From: Nocardia sp. NBC_01327
GTDB taxonomy: Bacteria; Actinomycetota; Actinomycetes; Mycobacteriales; Mycobacteriaceae
Assembly: GCF_035958815.1 (NCBI RefSeq)
Contig: NZ_CP108384.1
Span: 124,001 to 188,000 of the forward strand
Direction of reading: 5' to 3'
DNA: 64,000 nt
This document shows, piece by piece, positions 35,117 to 43,270 of this stretch. Under the pieces are notes generated by a model that saw only the letters and a program-made list of their open reading frames with translations, did not search any database and had not been told where the DNA came from. The translations under genes and the position numbers were made by a program. Position 1 is the first letter of the stretch; each line of letters starts with the position of its first letter.

Positions 35117-35305
35117 ATGTTGATCTATCGCTGGTTGCAGACCGACGCTCAGATGATCATTTTCGGGGTGATTGTCGGCTGGGTCGTGGTGGTCTCGGTC
35201 CTGGTGCGTGCGGCACCCGCCGGTCGGCGAGCGCTGTCGCGCATTCATCCGATGACCTGGGTTCGTCGGCGCATGCGCCGATTCGCGTGGTGGCCCTGGC
35301 CCTGA
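35117..35305 (+). CDS. Small single-span membrane protein
   Basis: A 62-residue protein with one transmembrane helix (MIIFGVIVGWVVVVSVLV) and a strongly basic tail (RRRMRRFAWWPWP) that should stay cytoplasmic. ATG 35117 is chosen; a GTG at 35081 would add 12 residues. Function unknown. Confidence 0.45.
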   Translation: MLIYRWLQTDAQMIIFGVIVGWVVVVSVLVRAAPAGRRALSRIHPMTWVRRRMRRFAWWPWP

Positions 35306-35335
35306 GACGGGACGGGCACGGGCCACCCGAATCGA

Positions 35336-35983
35336 TCACCGGGTGCCCATGTAGACGTGGAACGCGCGGTCGTCCTCTCCGATGCGCCGATGGTCGGTGA
35401 CGGTGAATCCGGCTTCCTCGAGGAACTGTGAAATCTCCTGCGGTGCACGGCTGATCATGCCGTCACGAAACGGCAGACCAGCCTGGTAAGCCGGATCGGC
35501 CGCACCGAGGACCAGCCGGCCACCGGACTTGAGGACCCTCGCCACCTCCTCGAGCGACGCGGCCAGTGGTTCGTCCTCGATGTAGTAGACGGTGTTCACG
35601 GTGGTCACTCCGGCCAGGCAGGCATCCGGCAGCGGCAGTTCGTCCATCGGGCCGTGGTGCAGTTTCAGCCGGCCCTCGCCGATGGGCTTGTGGAAGACCT
35701 TCCGCGCCTGCGCGATCACGGTCGGCGACAGATCGATGCCGTATACGGTGCCGGTCGGGCCGACCTGCTCGAGCAGTGCCCGCAACCCGTGGCCACCACC
35801 GAAACCGATATCGGCGACCATATCGCCCGGCCGGGCGGCGAGGGCCGCGGCCGCGCCGTCCATCAGCTTGCGGTTCGCCACGTTCAACAGCTGGGTCACC
35901 GCTAGGCCGGTGGCGCCACTGGGGAGCGCGAGTTGCCGGGCAAATCCGGCCATCAGGGCGGCTTTCGCTTCGCCAATTCGCAT
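35336..35983 (-). CDS. Class I SAM-dependent methyltransferase
   Basis: A 215-residue protein with a complete class I core: motif I MVADIGFGGGHGL, acidic end of strand 2 in VYGIDLSP, motif with MDELPLPDACLAGVTTVNTVYY, and EEVARVLKSGGRLVLG. This resembles ubiquinone-biosynthesis-type or small-molecule methyltransferases; the acceptor is unknown. It stands alone, with a hairpin about 100 bp upstream. Confidence 0.8.
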   Translation of the reverse strand: MRIGEAKAALMAGFARQLALPSGATGLAVTQLLNVANRKLMDGAAAALAARPGDMVADIGFGGGHGLRALLEQVGPTGTVYGIDLSPTVIAQARKVFHKPIGEGRLKLHHGPMDELPLPDACLAGVTTVNTVYYIEDEPLAASLEEVARVLKSGGRLVLGAADPAYQAGLPFRDGMISRAPQEISQFLEEAGFTVTDHRRIGEDDRAFHVYMGTR

Positions 35984-36432
35984 GGCGCCCAGTCAATCAC
36001 ACGGTTCTGTCGAGCTCTGGGAGCGCAGACTGGTGAGCCGGTAATCGTAGGATCGCCCTATCCCCCGCCAGGGCTTAACCGGTGCCGGCGGGAAGGGAGT
36101 CTGAGGTCCTCCCGCCGGCACTTCGGGCGGTATTCTGTGTTCGGTCTCATCCCGGCTGAGAGGCGAGACCATGAAGGCCACCGGGCGAAGTGGCCACGGA
36201 ACGGTTCGCGCGACCGTCCCAGGCATCCGATTGCGGGGACGATCCCATCCCCACCCTCGAATCCCCAAGCGCGACAGTAGTACTGCGGATTCCGCTCACG
36301 ACGGCTTCCCGATCGACACGGCACGGAACGTCGGTAATCGGCACAGCGCGTCACGCGATATCCGAAAGATCCTGTCCCAGCGTTCGGTGGTGTCCTACAT
36401 CGATCTGGTCCGGCACTGGCTACGGTCACGAG
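35984..36432. other. Intergenic region with one hairpin
   Basis: No convincing gene. GTGCCGGCGGGA (36082-36093) and TCCCGCCGGCAC (36110-36121) form a perfect 12-bp stem. Confidence 0.4.
36082..36121. terminator. 12-bp perfect hairpin
   Basis: Perfect stem with a 16-nt loop. It lies upstream of the minus-strand methyltransferase and may terminate transcription coming from the right. Confidence 0.45.
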
Positions 36433-36687
36433 ATGCCTTACTACGACAGTGCGGTGCAGGTGCGCTATGTGACCAGGCAATTCATGGGCACGTCGCGTGA
36501 CTACCCCGAAGCTGATCGGGCCCACGCCGTCGAGCGCTCTGAGCAAGAAGACCGGCATGGATCGGTGACCTTGTGCGGTCTATCTACTTCCGCGATGGAG
36601 TACCAGGAAGCGCACGATCTGAACTTTTGGCCACCGGCCCGATTCAGTGACAAGGCATGTCAGAGGTGCCTCAACCGCGTGCCGTAG
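36433..36687 (+). CDS. Small Cys-containing protein
   Basis: An 84-residue protein. SVTLCGL in the middle and KACQRCLNRVP at the end give a C...CxxC arrangement seen in small actinobacterial zinc-binding proteins. Start at ATG 36433; the ribosome site is weak. Convergent with the next gene. Family not named. Confidence 0.5.
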   Translation: MPYYDSAVQVRYVTRQFMGTSRDYPEADRAHAVERSEQEDRHGSVTLCGLSTSAMEYQEAHDLNFWPPARFSDKACQRCLNRVP

Positions 36688-36725
36688 GCCGCAGCTGTAG
36701 TGAATCTCACCACGGCTGCCCAGGC

Positions 36726-37037
36726 TTAGTGGTGCAGCGTGGCGATCACCAGCGCGAACGTGGCAATCACGAGACCGAGGGTCGTCAGTCCCAGACTGAC
36801 GGTTGCCCATGTGAGCAGCCGGGTCGCGGCAGTCAGCTTGTCGCTGGCCAGCCGGTCCGCGCGCAACCGCTGCTCGATGATCCAGACATCGGCGATCACC
36901 TTGCCGTCCGGCGTCCACTGGGGTGGGTTCTGCTGGTGTTGCGAGGTGACGAGCATCTGATAGATCCGCCCGCGGTCCTCTTCGGGGATCTCACCGATGT
37001 GGTCGAGAGTCGGATCGGCAGCCGGACGTTCAGTCAT
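36726..37037 (-). CDS. Tail-anchored small membrane protein
   Basis: A 103-residue protein from ATG 37037 with a soluble N-terminal ~70 residues and a C-terminal transmembrane helix (VSLGLTTLGLVIATFALVIA). GRIYQMLVTSQHQQNPPQW may be an interaction segment. No family recognised. Confidence 0.55.
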   Translation of the reverse strand: MTERPAADPTLDHIGEIPEEDRGRIYQMLVTSQHQQNPPQWTPDGKVIADVWIIEQRLRADRLASDKLTAATRLLTWATVSLGLTTLGLVIATFALVIATLHH

Positions 37038-37079
37038 CGCCGGAACGCTACGCCCTGACGACCCGAAGAGAGGGCAGCA

Positions 37080-37659
37080 TTTATCGGCCATCCCCGCGTT
37101 ACACCGGGGTAGACCGAGTCCACGCGTTTCCCGATCATACCTTCCACCTGGTGCGCGGCAGCGACTTCCAGCATCCTCGACACCGGTATCCCCTGGTAGA
37201 ACGGGGACAACAGGATCGGTCCGTTCGACGGCAGGGGCAGCTGGTCCAAGTGCTCGCGCCGCTCGAGGTAGGTCCGCCCGCGCAGGTCTTCCCCGCCCAT
37301 GCCGAGTAGATCGAGCGTACATCCGGGCAGGGATCTCGGCGAGCAGCGTCGCGCTCGGACGGGCTGCGCCCAGGCGGCGGCTGATCCTTCCGAAGCGAGG
37401 AATGCCATTGCGGTCCGGGGTGACGAGTTCGCTGTTCGAGGGTGAGCTCCCGCCCCGCAGCCAAGGTCAGCAGCGCCTGCGCGATCTCCGGGAACGCCGG
37501 TTTCAGGTTGGTGCCGTTACGGCTGACCATCAGGCATGCCCCATCGGAAACCGTTGCTATACAACGTCCGTCGTATTTCCATTCGTAGGCGTACCGGGTG
37601 TCGTCATCGGCGGGGGCTGGGCCTGCCGTCGCGAGCATCGGCGCCGGAACGCGCGCCAT
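37080..37659 (-). pseudogene. ATP-dependent DNA ligase, frameshifted
   Basis: From ATG 37659 the frame reads PMLATAGPAP, then YEWKYDGRC, where Lys in KYDG is the adenylation site of ATP-dependent ligases, then SRNGTNLKPAFPEIAQALL. After GRELTL the coding trace shifts frame and resumes downstream with LDLLGMGGEDLRGRTYLERR and EGMIGKRVDSVYPG. Loss of the intervening ~60 residues in frame and of the OB domain make it inactive. Confidence 0.65.
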
Positions 37660-37717
37660 ACGCAGCAGCCTACCGAGGTAACAGACCGATCGGTTTGCAT
37701 GGTGGTGCGTCAGCCGA

Positions 37718-38077
37718 TCACAGCTCCGGCGGGCATTCGCACGCACCATCACGCCACCACCCGCACCACCGGCACGGCACCGGGAACACAGCGAAAGCAC
37801 CACTTAGCAGCCATTGATTGGTAGTTCGCCCCGGTGTCGCGATGACCGGCGGATCCGCGACGTCCACCAGGATCACCCGATCGGTGTCACCCCGCGCATG
37901 CGCGGCCGCGGCCATCTGCGGGATATCGGTGACCGGCGTCCGGATCTGCCGTGGCGGCCAGGCCGGCGCAGGCAAGGATCGGGCCGGGCCCGCATCGAGT
38001 GCGGAGTCCTCCGGCTCGCCGACGTCGCCGAGCACCACGACCACAAGATCAGCATCGCACCGCCCTCGCCGGGTCAT
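37718..38077 (-). CDS. Doubtful hypothetical gene
   Basis: A 119-codon frame. ADLVVVVLGDVGEPEDSALD and ARGDTDRVILVDVADPPVIA look like protein, but the last 30 codons look random and no ribosome site precedes the ATG. It may be the remnant of a larger gene. Confidence 0.3.
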   Translation of the reverse strand: MTRRGRCDADLVVVVLGDVGEPEDSALDAGPARSLPAPAWPPRQIRTPVTDIPQMAAAAHARGDTDRVILVDVADPPVIATPGRTTNQWLLSGAFAVFPVPCRWCGWWRDGACECPPEL

Positions 38078-38114
38078 CTACCAGCCCAGATACCGGTTGC
38101 GCGACGGTGCAGAC

Positions 38115-38351
38115 CTAGAAGAGCTGTCCCGGTGAGGCCGAGGGGTCTTCGCGCGGGGGCCGGGCCTTGATCTCGTCCTGCCCCTGCGCACCCTGGTAGT
38201 CCAGAATCTCCCCGATCTGGTCCATCAGATCGTTCGCCTGGTCTTCGCGGGCGGCCGTGTCCGCGTTCTCGTCCACGGCCAGGGCTGCCTCGATCTCGTC
38301 GTCGATCCGTGCGAGATCGGCACGCAGCTGCGTGAGCTTCTCCCCTGCCAC
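38115..38351 (-). CDS. Small coiled-coil protein
   Basis: A 78-residue acidic protein dominated by one long helix (EKLTQLRADLARIDDEIEAA, then REDQANDLMDQIGEILDYQ). The end is Pro-rich. No family recognised; it may pair with another protein through the coiled coil. Confidence 0.5.
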   Translation of the reverse strand: MAGEKLTQLRADLARIDDEIEAALAVDENADTAAREDQANDLMDQIGEILDYQGAQGQDEIKARPPREDPSASPGQLF

Positions 38352-38499
38352 GCCGCCACCCTACGACCAACCCGCTCCTGGTGCGGCCCAGATCACCCGA
38401 CCCGGCATTCAGCGGCCCGCGGCGTCCCCGCGGTGCTGGTCAGGGACCTGGCTCGCGAGTGAATTCCTGTACGCGAGCGGGGCGAATAGGGTGGCGCCC

Positions 38500-38790
38500 A
38501 TGCCATTCGAGCTGCCGGTCTGGGCGATCGACGCCCTGCGCGGAGTCACCCCGGAAGAGGTGTACCAAGCGCTGAACGCCCCACGGCGCTGGGCGCGCCC
38601 ATCGACTGGAGCGCCGATCCGGGTGACACTGATAGCAGGACGCACCACCGCGGGCAGACCGCTGGTGATCGCGTGCCGCGAAATCGAGCACTTCACCCTG
38701 CTCATCATCGGGGCCCGCGAACTCACCGGCAGCGACCTGACCGTATTCGAAAAGTGGGAGGAGCACAGCGATGAGCCGTTCCAAGGATGA
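38500..38790 (+). CDS. BrnT-like toxin of a type II toxin-antitoxin pair
   Basis: A 96-residue protein. The C-terminal half (GRPLVIACREIEHFTLLIIG, ARELTGSDLTVFEKW) follows the BrnT pattern of a beta-sheet RNase E/RelE-like fold, where the family ends R.I.AR..T..E...Y. The N-terminal part (WAIDALRGVTPEEVYQAL) matches the BrnT helix. BrnT cleaves RNA. It overlaps the next gene by 20 bp, typical for a toxin-antitoxin operon with toxin first. Confidence 0.5.
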   Translation: MPFELPVWAIDALRGVTPEEVYQALNAPRRWARPSTGAPIRVTLIAGRTTAGRPLVIACREIEHFTLLIIGARELTGSDLTVFEKWEEHSDEPFQG

Positions 38791-39133
38791 CCTGGGCGAC
38801 CGCGCCGACGCCGTACACACCGACCTGCTGAACACCTACGGCCCCGACTGGGCCGAACACATGTGGGACGACCTGCACCTGGACCCCGCCACACCAGCGG
38901 TAGAGGTACCGCGCCCGGTCGATGACGAGATGCCCGTGACGTTCACCGCCACCCTGCGCATGCCGTACTCCGCCTACCGGAGCCTGCTCGAGCGCGCGAA
39001 AGGCTCAGGGACCGTCCCGGATCAGCTGATCTCCGAATGGGTCACCACCGAAGCCGGCGCCGAGAACCTCGACGCCATCAGCCGCGACGACGTCCTGCGC
39101 ATCCTGGCCCGCCGCCACCCCCACTCAGCCTGA
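38771..39133 (+). CDS. Ribbon-helix-helix-like antitoxin
   Basis: A 120-residue protein. TFTATLRMPYSAYRSLLERA and VPDQLISEWVTTEAG form a strand and two helices as in BrnA/CopG-type antitoxins, which bind DNA and neutralise the toxin. The N-terminal acidic ~50 residues (RADAVHTDLLNTYGPDW) could be the toxin-binding part; this order is the reverse of most RHH antitoxins. ATG 38771 lies within the toxin gene after GGGAGGAG. A terminator follows immediately. Confidence 0.5.
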   Translation: MSRSKDDLGDRADAVHTDLLNTYGPDWAEHMWDDLHLDPATPAVEVPRPVDDEMPVTFTATLRMPYSAYRSLLERAKGSGTVPDQLISEWVTTEAGAENLDAISRDDVLRILARRHPHSA

Positions 39134-39399
39134 CCCCACCCCGATAACACTGCAGGCCCGGACGCTTCCCCGCGTCCGGGCCTGCTCGTGTTCTCACACC
39201 CCGGCCGGCACCAGCGGGCGATCGGCGCCGGGAACCTATAACGGCCCACTTCCCACCGCCTTTTCGCGTCCGCATCATCTTCGCCGCTGTACACCTGCGC
39301 GCTCTGCACGAGCGCCTGCGAGTCGTCGATCAGCTCGACCACTGTGAACACGTCGTGCCCACCGATCACCAGCAACACTTGATCACCCGATGACACCAT
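39022..39399 (-). CDS. Doubtful gene antisense to the antitoxin end
   Basis: From ATG 39399 the first ~65 codons look coding (GDQVLLVIGGHDVFTVVELI, SAQVYSGEDDADAKRRWEVG). The frame then runs through the terminator hairpin and antisense to the antitoxin gene, which looks like read-out of a lost stop codon. The start ATG overlaps the ATG of the divergent gene at 39398, so at most one of the two starts is right. Confidence 0.3.
   Translation of the reverse strand: MVSSGDQVLLVIGGHDVFTVVELIDDSQALVQSAQVYSGEDDADAKRRWEVGRYRFPAPIARWCRPGCENTSRPGRGEASGPAVLSGWGQAEWGWRRARMRRTSSRLMASRFSAPASVVTHSEIS
39152..39185. terminator. Strong terminator after the toxin-antitoxin pair
   Basis: GCAGGCCCGGACGC (39152-39165) pairs perfectly with GCGTCCGGGCCTGC (39172-39185), 6-nt loop. 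Confidence 0.8.
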
Positions 39400-39769
39400 G
39401 ACACGCACAATAATCGATCATGTGTTCGATACCCTCCAAGGCGTGGCCGAAATTCGACGACGCAGAGACCGGCCGATCTACGCGGTGGACGGTGTCGTCG
39501 TGACCGATCCCAACCAGCTCGTCTGGAACGGGCGCGCCTACGCCGAAGCGCAGCTGGTGCACTGCCTCAACGGCCACTTCCTGCTTACCCCGGGAGCAGT
39601 GGTCATCGGATGGATTTCTTGCCCGGTCCCCGGCGTCCGGGGAGGCCACCGTCTTACGCGATGCGGGACGTGCCAGGCGCTGGACCACCGGCCGCCCCTG
39701 GATCCGGACTGCCCGTGCCAGCAACAGCCCTTCCGGGCGCCGTACATGACCACAACCGCACCGCCATGA
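39398..39769 (+). CDS. Small zinc-ribbon-like protein
   Basis: Up to 123 residues. HCLNGHFLL, ISCPVPG, RCGTCQAL and DPDCPCQQ supply Cys/His pairs for a zinc-binding core in the C-terminal half. A GTG at 39422 is an alternative start that would avoid overlap with the doubtful minus-strand gene. A role in nucleic-acid binding is possible. Confidence 0.5.
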   Translation: MTRTIIDHVFDTLQGVAEIRRRRDRPIYAVDGVVVTDPNQLVWNGRAYAEAQLVHCLNGHFLLTPGAVVIGWISCPVPGVRGGHRLTRCGTCQALDHRPPLDPDCPCQQQPFRAPYMTTTAPP

Positions 39770-39807
39770 TCACCGCCGGGCCGACTGTGACCGCTTGAAG
39801 CGACTGT

Positions 39808-40530
39808 GCAATAACAACATCGGGACGCCCGCTCAGCCCGAGAACACGCACCGACGCGGCTCGGGTGCCGCCTGCAACTCGATCGGATTCGCTGTGCGAT
39901 AACAACATTGCCCCTGACACATGCCTCGAGCTGGGGTGAGGCCGAAAGCCCGGCTCAGTCTTCGACAGCCAGGTCGATGTATTCACGCCAGGTTCCCCAC
40001 CGCGGTTCGCGTTTGTCGCGGGGATGGATACCCAGCCCGGGCAGCGTCTTCTCGATACGAGCGGCTGTCATCGGCGCCGAGACCGGCGCGAGACTGTGCA
40101 GGCCGGGAAGGTCCTCCCAGGTTCCGGCCTTGTCGACCGACCGCACCCGCACGACCACCCCGTCATGGACGTAGATGACCGCGCGCAACCGTTCGCGGCG
40201 CACCGCCGGCACCCGCGCCGGACCCGCGGAGAGCCGCCGATCCATTTCGAAGTCCGGGTCCTCGGTGCCGGCGAACTCCGCCGCGAGGTCCTCGACCGTG
40301 CGCGGGTTACGGTAGATCACCATCGCGCAGTCCGGATCATGTTGCGTCGCAGGCAATCCCAGCTCCTCGAACTGGGTGCGCATCCACTCGTACGGTACGA
40401 ACACCGCTTTCGGTACGGCATCGACCGTTATGACGGTGTGCGTGCCGATCGCCAGACCATCGCGGATGACCTTCAGGTTTTCCCGCACCCAGCGGGCGTT
40501 CTTCTCCGTGTGCGAGGCGGGCTCGACTGC
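39808..40530. repeat. Reference copy of the 6821-7511 duplication
   Basis: Similarity covers the intact Phd-like gene except its 5' end and extends through its downstream region with the two AACAACAT motifs (near 39806 and 39895). Confidence 0.75.
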
Positions 40531-40683
40531 CCGTTCTTGCCCGGTCAGCCACAGATCATGGCCGATCAGCATCGCCACCGGCGCACCGTAGCGCTGCGCG
40601 ACGAAGAGCTGATTGTCCTCATATGCAGCGTTGACGTGCGCCGACAACTCCTTGGTCAGCGTCGTGAAACTCACCGTAGCCAT
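39955..40683 (-). CDS. Phd/YefM-like N-terminus fused to an unknown domain
   Basis: A 242-residue protein. Residues 1-45 (TVSFTTLTKELSAHVNAAYE, FVAQRYGAPVAMLIG) resemble the Phd/YefM antitoxin fold that binds DNA and a toxin. The remaining ~195 residues include TVDAVPKAVFVPYEWMRTQF, DCAMVIYRNPRTVEDLAAEF and GIHPRDKREPRWGTWREYID; they are unrecognised and might be a fused effector or toxin-like part. Possible leaderless mRNA: TAGAAT lies 7 nt upstream of the ATG. A broken duplicate is at 6964. Confidence 0.65.
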   Translation of the reverse strand: MATVSFTTLTKELSAHVNAAYEDNQLFVAQRYGAPVAMLIGHDLWLTGQERAVEPASHTEKNARWVRENLKVIRDGLAIGTHTVITVDAVPKAVFVPYEWMRTQFEELGLPATQHDPDCAMVIYRNPRTVEDLAAEFAGTEDPDFEMDRRLSAGPARVPAVRRERLRAVIYVHDGVVVRVRSVDKAGTWEDLPGLHSLAPVSAPMTAARIEKTLPGLGIHPRDKREPRWGTWREYIDLAVED

Positions 40684-40695
40684 ATCTAAATTCTA
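40684..40695 (-). promoter_or_regulatory. Candidate -10 box of the Phd-like gene
   Basis: TAGAAT on the minus strand (40695-40690), within TAGAATTTAGAT, ends 7 nt before the ATG at 40683. This spacing fits a leaderless transcript, common in actinobacteria. Confidence 0.4.
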
Positions 40696-41215
40696 CTTTT
40701 TTACACACCAGGGTGGGGTGAGACGCGCAAACCCAGCCCGGAAACCACCGCGCGACCCGCCGGCGAAGCACCGAGTAGAGCTACCGCGACACCGCGCCCT
40801 CCCGGGCCTAGCGCAGCTCCCGCGGGCTCATCTTCCAGCCAGCGTGCGCACGCACCGGTCACCCTTCGCCGCTCCGGTGCGGCCGGCACCTTGGTCGCCG
40901 AGCGCGGGCGGTGCCCGCGGAAACCCTGCGCGACCTGCGGCCGCGTGCCCCTGGGTGGTGGCGCCTGCATGATAATCGGCGCCACTCCCGCGTCAAGGGC
41001 GCTCCTGCGTCGCGTCGCCTACGGCGATGGCCGGTGGCCACCCTTGACCCGCGAGCCTCTGCGCTCGAAAGGGCAGGCGTAAGGGGCAGGCCGGTGGCCT
41101 GCCCCAGGGGGCGCACGCGCCCCCACCCAGGGACAAACACCGTCCCCGACCCGCGCACGAACCTGACAGAAAAACATACACTGACCTGCTGCGACATGCA
41201 CCTAAACCGCCACGA
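40696..41215. other. Gene-free region, partly repeated at 46480
   Basis: No convincing gene. It holds GGGGCAGGCC-GGT-GGCCTGCCCC (about 41081-41106), a neighbouring GGGGGCGC/GCGCCCCC hairpin, and a block around 40795-40900 (CCTAGCGCAGCTCCCGC) that recurs around 46495-46600. Both precede operons of this element. Confidence 0.45.
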
Positions 41216-41244
41216 ATATGAGTAAAAGACGGTAGGATAGAGTC
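41214..41244 (+). promoter_or_regulatory. Shared AT-rich promoter element, copy 1
   Basis: CGAATATGAGTAAAAG followed by TAGGATAGAG. It lies immediately upstream of the PP2C gene, leaving a leader of about 10 nt. TAGGAT is a good actinobacterial -10 box. Confidence 0.6.
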
Positions 41245-42036
41245 ATGATCAGTTCAGAGATACTCACCAAGGTTCACGCCACATTCGACATCGGTGCCCG
41301 CACGCTCGTCGGCGGGCGCGCCTATCAGGAGGACGCCCACCAGTCCGACTACGCCTACGACTTACGCGGCGGGTACGCGGTCGCTGTCGTCGCCGACGGG
41401 ATGGGCGGAGCCGGGGGCGGATCCGACGTGATCGCGCACACGGCCGCCGATATCGCGTGCCGCTTGGCCGCCCTCCCCGACAACCAGTACTCCCCCGAGC
41501 ACGTCATCCATGCCACCCGCGCCATGATGACCGTGCTTGCCGACTACGCCCCGGACCCGGTCTACCGCACCTACGACCAGGACCGCGCCGATTACCCGTT
41601 CCAGCTCCCGGACACCACCCTGGTACTGCTCACCGTCGACGCCGACACCTACGACATCGAAGCCGCGTGGCTCGGCGACAGCCGCGCCTATGCCCTGCTG
41701 CGCGATGGTCGGCTCATCCAGCTCACGCGCGATCACAACCTCGCCCACCTCGGCGCGCCCTGGTCGCTGACGCGGTCGCTGGGCTCCCTGGACACCGTGC
41801 CCGAGAGGGCCGGATGGCACCCCGGGCCGCGCCCGGACTGGCATCCGGCGCGAATCCTGCTGTGCACGGACGGAATTCACGAAGCCCTCCCCGAAAAAGC
41901 CATCCGCTACGCGCTCACCCAGGCCCGCACCGCCACCCGCGCCGCCGAGTGGCTCACACGCTGGGCCGTCCGCGCCGCCGGTCCCCACGCCGACAACGCC
42001 ACCGCCCTCGTCCTCACCGTCAACCACCCCGAATAG
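41245..42036 (+). CDS. PP2C-family Ser/Thr protein phosphatase
   Basis: A 263-residue metal-dependent phosphatase with the family motifs in order: GRAYQEDAH, VVADGMGGAGGG, AWLGDSRAYAL, LTRDHNLAHLG, LLCTDGIHEAL and DNATALVL. The acidic residues bind two Mg2+/Mn2+ ions. No membrane segment, so cytoplasmic. It is the first gene of the plus-strand series of the mobile element and may regulate it or the host by dephosphorylating Ser/Thr kinase targets; the target is unknown. Confidence 0.85.
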   Translation: MISSEILTKVHATFDIGARTLVGGRAYQEDAHQSDYAYDLRGGYAVAVVADGMGGAGGGSDVIAHTAADIACRLAALPDNQYSPEHVIHATRAMMTVLADYAPDPVYRTYDQDRADYPFQLPDTTLVLLTVDADTYDIEAAWLGDSRAYALLRDGRLIQLTRDHNLAHLGAPWSLTRSLGSLDTVPERAGWHPGPRPDWHPARILLCTDGIHEALPEKAIRYALTQARTATRAAEWLTRWAVRAAGPHADNATALVLTVNHPE

Positions 42037-42044
42037 GAGAAGCC

Positions 42045-42389
42045 ATGAGCACCAACACCATTCAGAGGTGCCCGAAGTGCAAGCAGCGGCACGGGGTATG
42101 CATCACCTTCGCCCAGCTGCACCAGATCGCCCACGAGGCTCTCAGGCTCAGCGATTGGGGCCGCCTCGATGACGGCATGGCATTCATCGAAACCAAGTTC
42201 CTCGAGCAGGTGATCCGGTTCGTCGGCGCGGTCGCCGAAGCCGCCGAGGTTCCCCTGAGCTACATCGCATGGGGTATCGAGCACTACGGCGGATCCACGA
42301 TCATCTACCGGTTCACCCACATCACGGTCACCGGTGACGCCCTCACCGCCGATGGCCGCCAATGCGACGACGAACTCCCCGAATACTGA
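42045..42389 (+). CDS. Small protein with N-terminal zinc knuckle
   Basis: A 114-residue protein starting 8 nt after the phosphatase stop, with AGGAGA before the ATG. IQRCPKCKQRHGVC is a CxxC-type metal-binding start. The rest is helical (LSDWGRLDDGMAFIETKFLE) with a beta end (IYRFTHITVTGDALTADG). Co-transcribed with the PP2C gene. Not recognised. Confidence 0.6.
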   Translation: MSTNTIQRCPKCKQRHGVCITFAQLHQIAHEALRLSDWGRLDDGMAFIETKFLEQVIRFVGAVAEAAEVPLSYIAWGIEHYGGSTIIYRFTHITVTGDALTADGRQCDDELPEY

Positions 42390-42426
42390 CCGCCCCCACC
42401 CGAAATACCGGCCGACTCTATCTGAA

Positions 42427-42475
42427 ATGTTTTACCCAATATGCGTAAAACATAGAACGATAGAGATAGGATGAG
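42427..42475 (+). promoter_or_regulatory. Shared AT-rich promoter element, copy 2, with operator-like repeat
   Basis: CAATATGCGTAAAACA then TAGAACGATAGAGATAGGAT. ATGTTTTAC (42427-42435) and GTAAAACAT (42445-42453) are perfect inverted arms around 9 nt, a likely operator over the promoter. It precedes the gene at 42615. Confidence 0.65.
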
Positions 42476-42508
42476 GCGGTAGCCGAAACCGGCTGCTACC
42501 AGCGCAAT

Positions 42509-42538
42509 TCGGTTCTTTGAGAACTTCACAGTGAATCA
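42509..42538 (+). promoter_or_regulatory. Shared leader block, copy 1
   Basis: TTTGAGAACTTCACAGTGAAT recurs as TTTGACAAATTCACAGTGGAT near 47091-47111. Both lie about 50-60 nt downstream of the AT-rich promoter element, so inside the transcripts' leaders. Confidence 0.5.
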
Positions 42539-42554
42539 GCAAACCCCATCCCCG

Positions 42555-42593
42555 GGAGGGTTCCGGACCGGCCTTAGCGGCCCGGCACCCTCC
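42555..42593 (+). ncRNA. CCTTAGCGGC-loop hairpin, copy 1
   Basis: Stem GGAGGGTTCCGG / CCGGCACCCTCC (one mismatch) around loop ACCGGCCTTAGCGGC. It lies 22 nt upstream of the GTG at 42615. Likely cis-acting RNA structure; the role is unknown. Confidence 0.55.
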
Positions 42594-42614
42594 CCACATC
42601 ACCGGAGGTTTCCT

Positions 42615-43211
42615 GTGACCATCCCCCCGCCCCTGTTTCCTTCCCGCTGGGCCGCCAAACGAGCATTCGGCAAGGACGGTTGGCTCACCCGGCGCGTCCG
42701 GGAGGCCCTGCCCGAGGCCGAGAGCAAGCACGCCGAGCGTTTGGCCGCCGCACTGCGCGCCAATCGGCACGAACAGCACCACGACGCCGAGTTGCACGCG
42801 GTGTTGATCTACATGTCCCGCATGAACTCGCTGTGGCAGAGCGACCCGCTCGGACTGGCGGACCTCATCGTGCGTTTGCGCTGTGACCGGGTACGAGACG
42901 AGCTCTACGAGATCGCCGCCGGACGCACCGACCGGCTACACCCCACCACCGTCCCCGACGCCGACGCCGTGCTCTACGGGCTGCTCACCACCGCAACCAG
43001 TGGCCCCGACCAGGCCCACGCCGCCACTTTGACGGCGCTCACCATCTACACCCGCTACGGCGACGGCACCACCGCCGAAGTCCTGCTGGACAAGGCGTGC
43101 ACCGCCGACCCCGAGCACCACGTCGCCAAGACCTTGCACCTTGCCGTCATTCAGCAGCTCGCGCCCCGAGATGTGGCCGCCACGTTCCTGCGCAGCCACA
43201 CCCAGCACTAA
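42615..43211 (+). CDS. DUF4192-like protein
   Basis: A 198-residue protein from GTG 42615 with GGAGG at 42604-42608. The C-terminal half (PDADAVLYGLLTTATSGPDQ, LTALTIYTRYGDGTTAEVLL, DKACTADPEHHVAKTLHLAV) follows the DUF4192 helical pattern of actinobacterial chromosomes and plasmids. Function unknown. Gene spacing suggests that it heads the second transcript of the element. Confidence 0.55.
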   Translation: MTIPPPLFPSRWAAKRAFGKDGWLTRRVREALPEAESKHAERLAAALRANRHEQHHDAELHAVLIYMSRMNSLWQSDPLGLADLIVRLRCDRVRDELYEIAAGRTDRLHPTTVPDADAVLYGLLTTATSGPDQAHAATLTALTIYTRYGDGTTAEVLLDKACTADPEHHVAKTLHLAVIQQLAPRDVAATFLRSHTQH

Positions 43212-43270
43212 CCCGCCCCGACCGGGGCGGCACCCCCGCCCCGGCCACCCGCACCGAAGGAACGATCCCC

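Noticed and set aside
36190..36432. Longer N-terminus for the small Cys protein at 36433
   Set aside because: The upstream codons are low-quality Ser/Thr/Arg-rich sequence and the frame has a better start at 36433.
37814..38170. Plus-strand frames over 37.8-38.2 kb
   Set aside because: Arg/Pro-rich composition and no ribosome site; the opposite strand looks slightly more coding but is itself doubtful.
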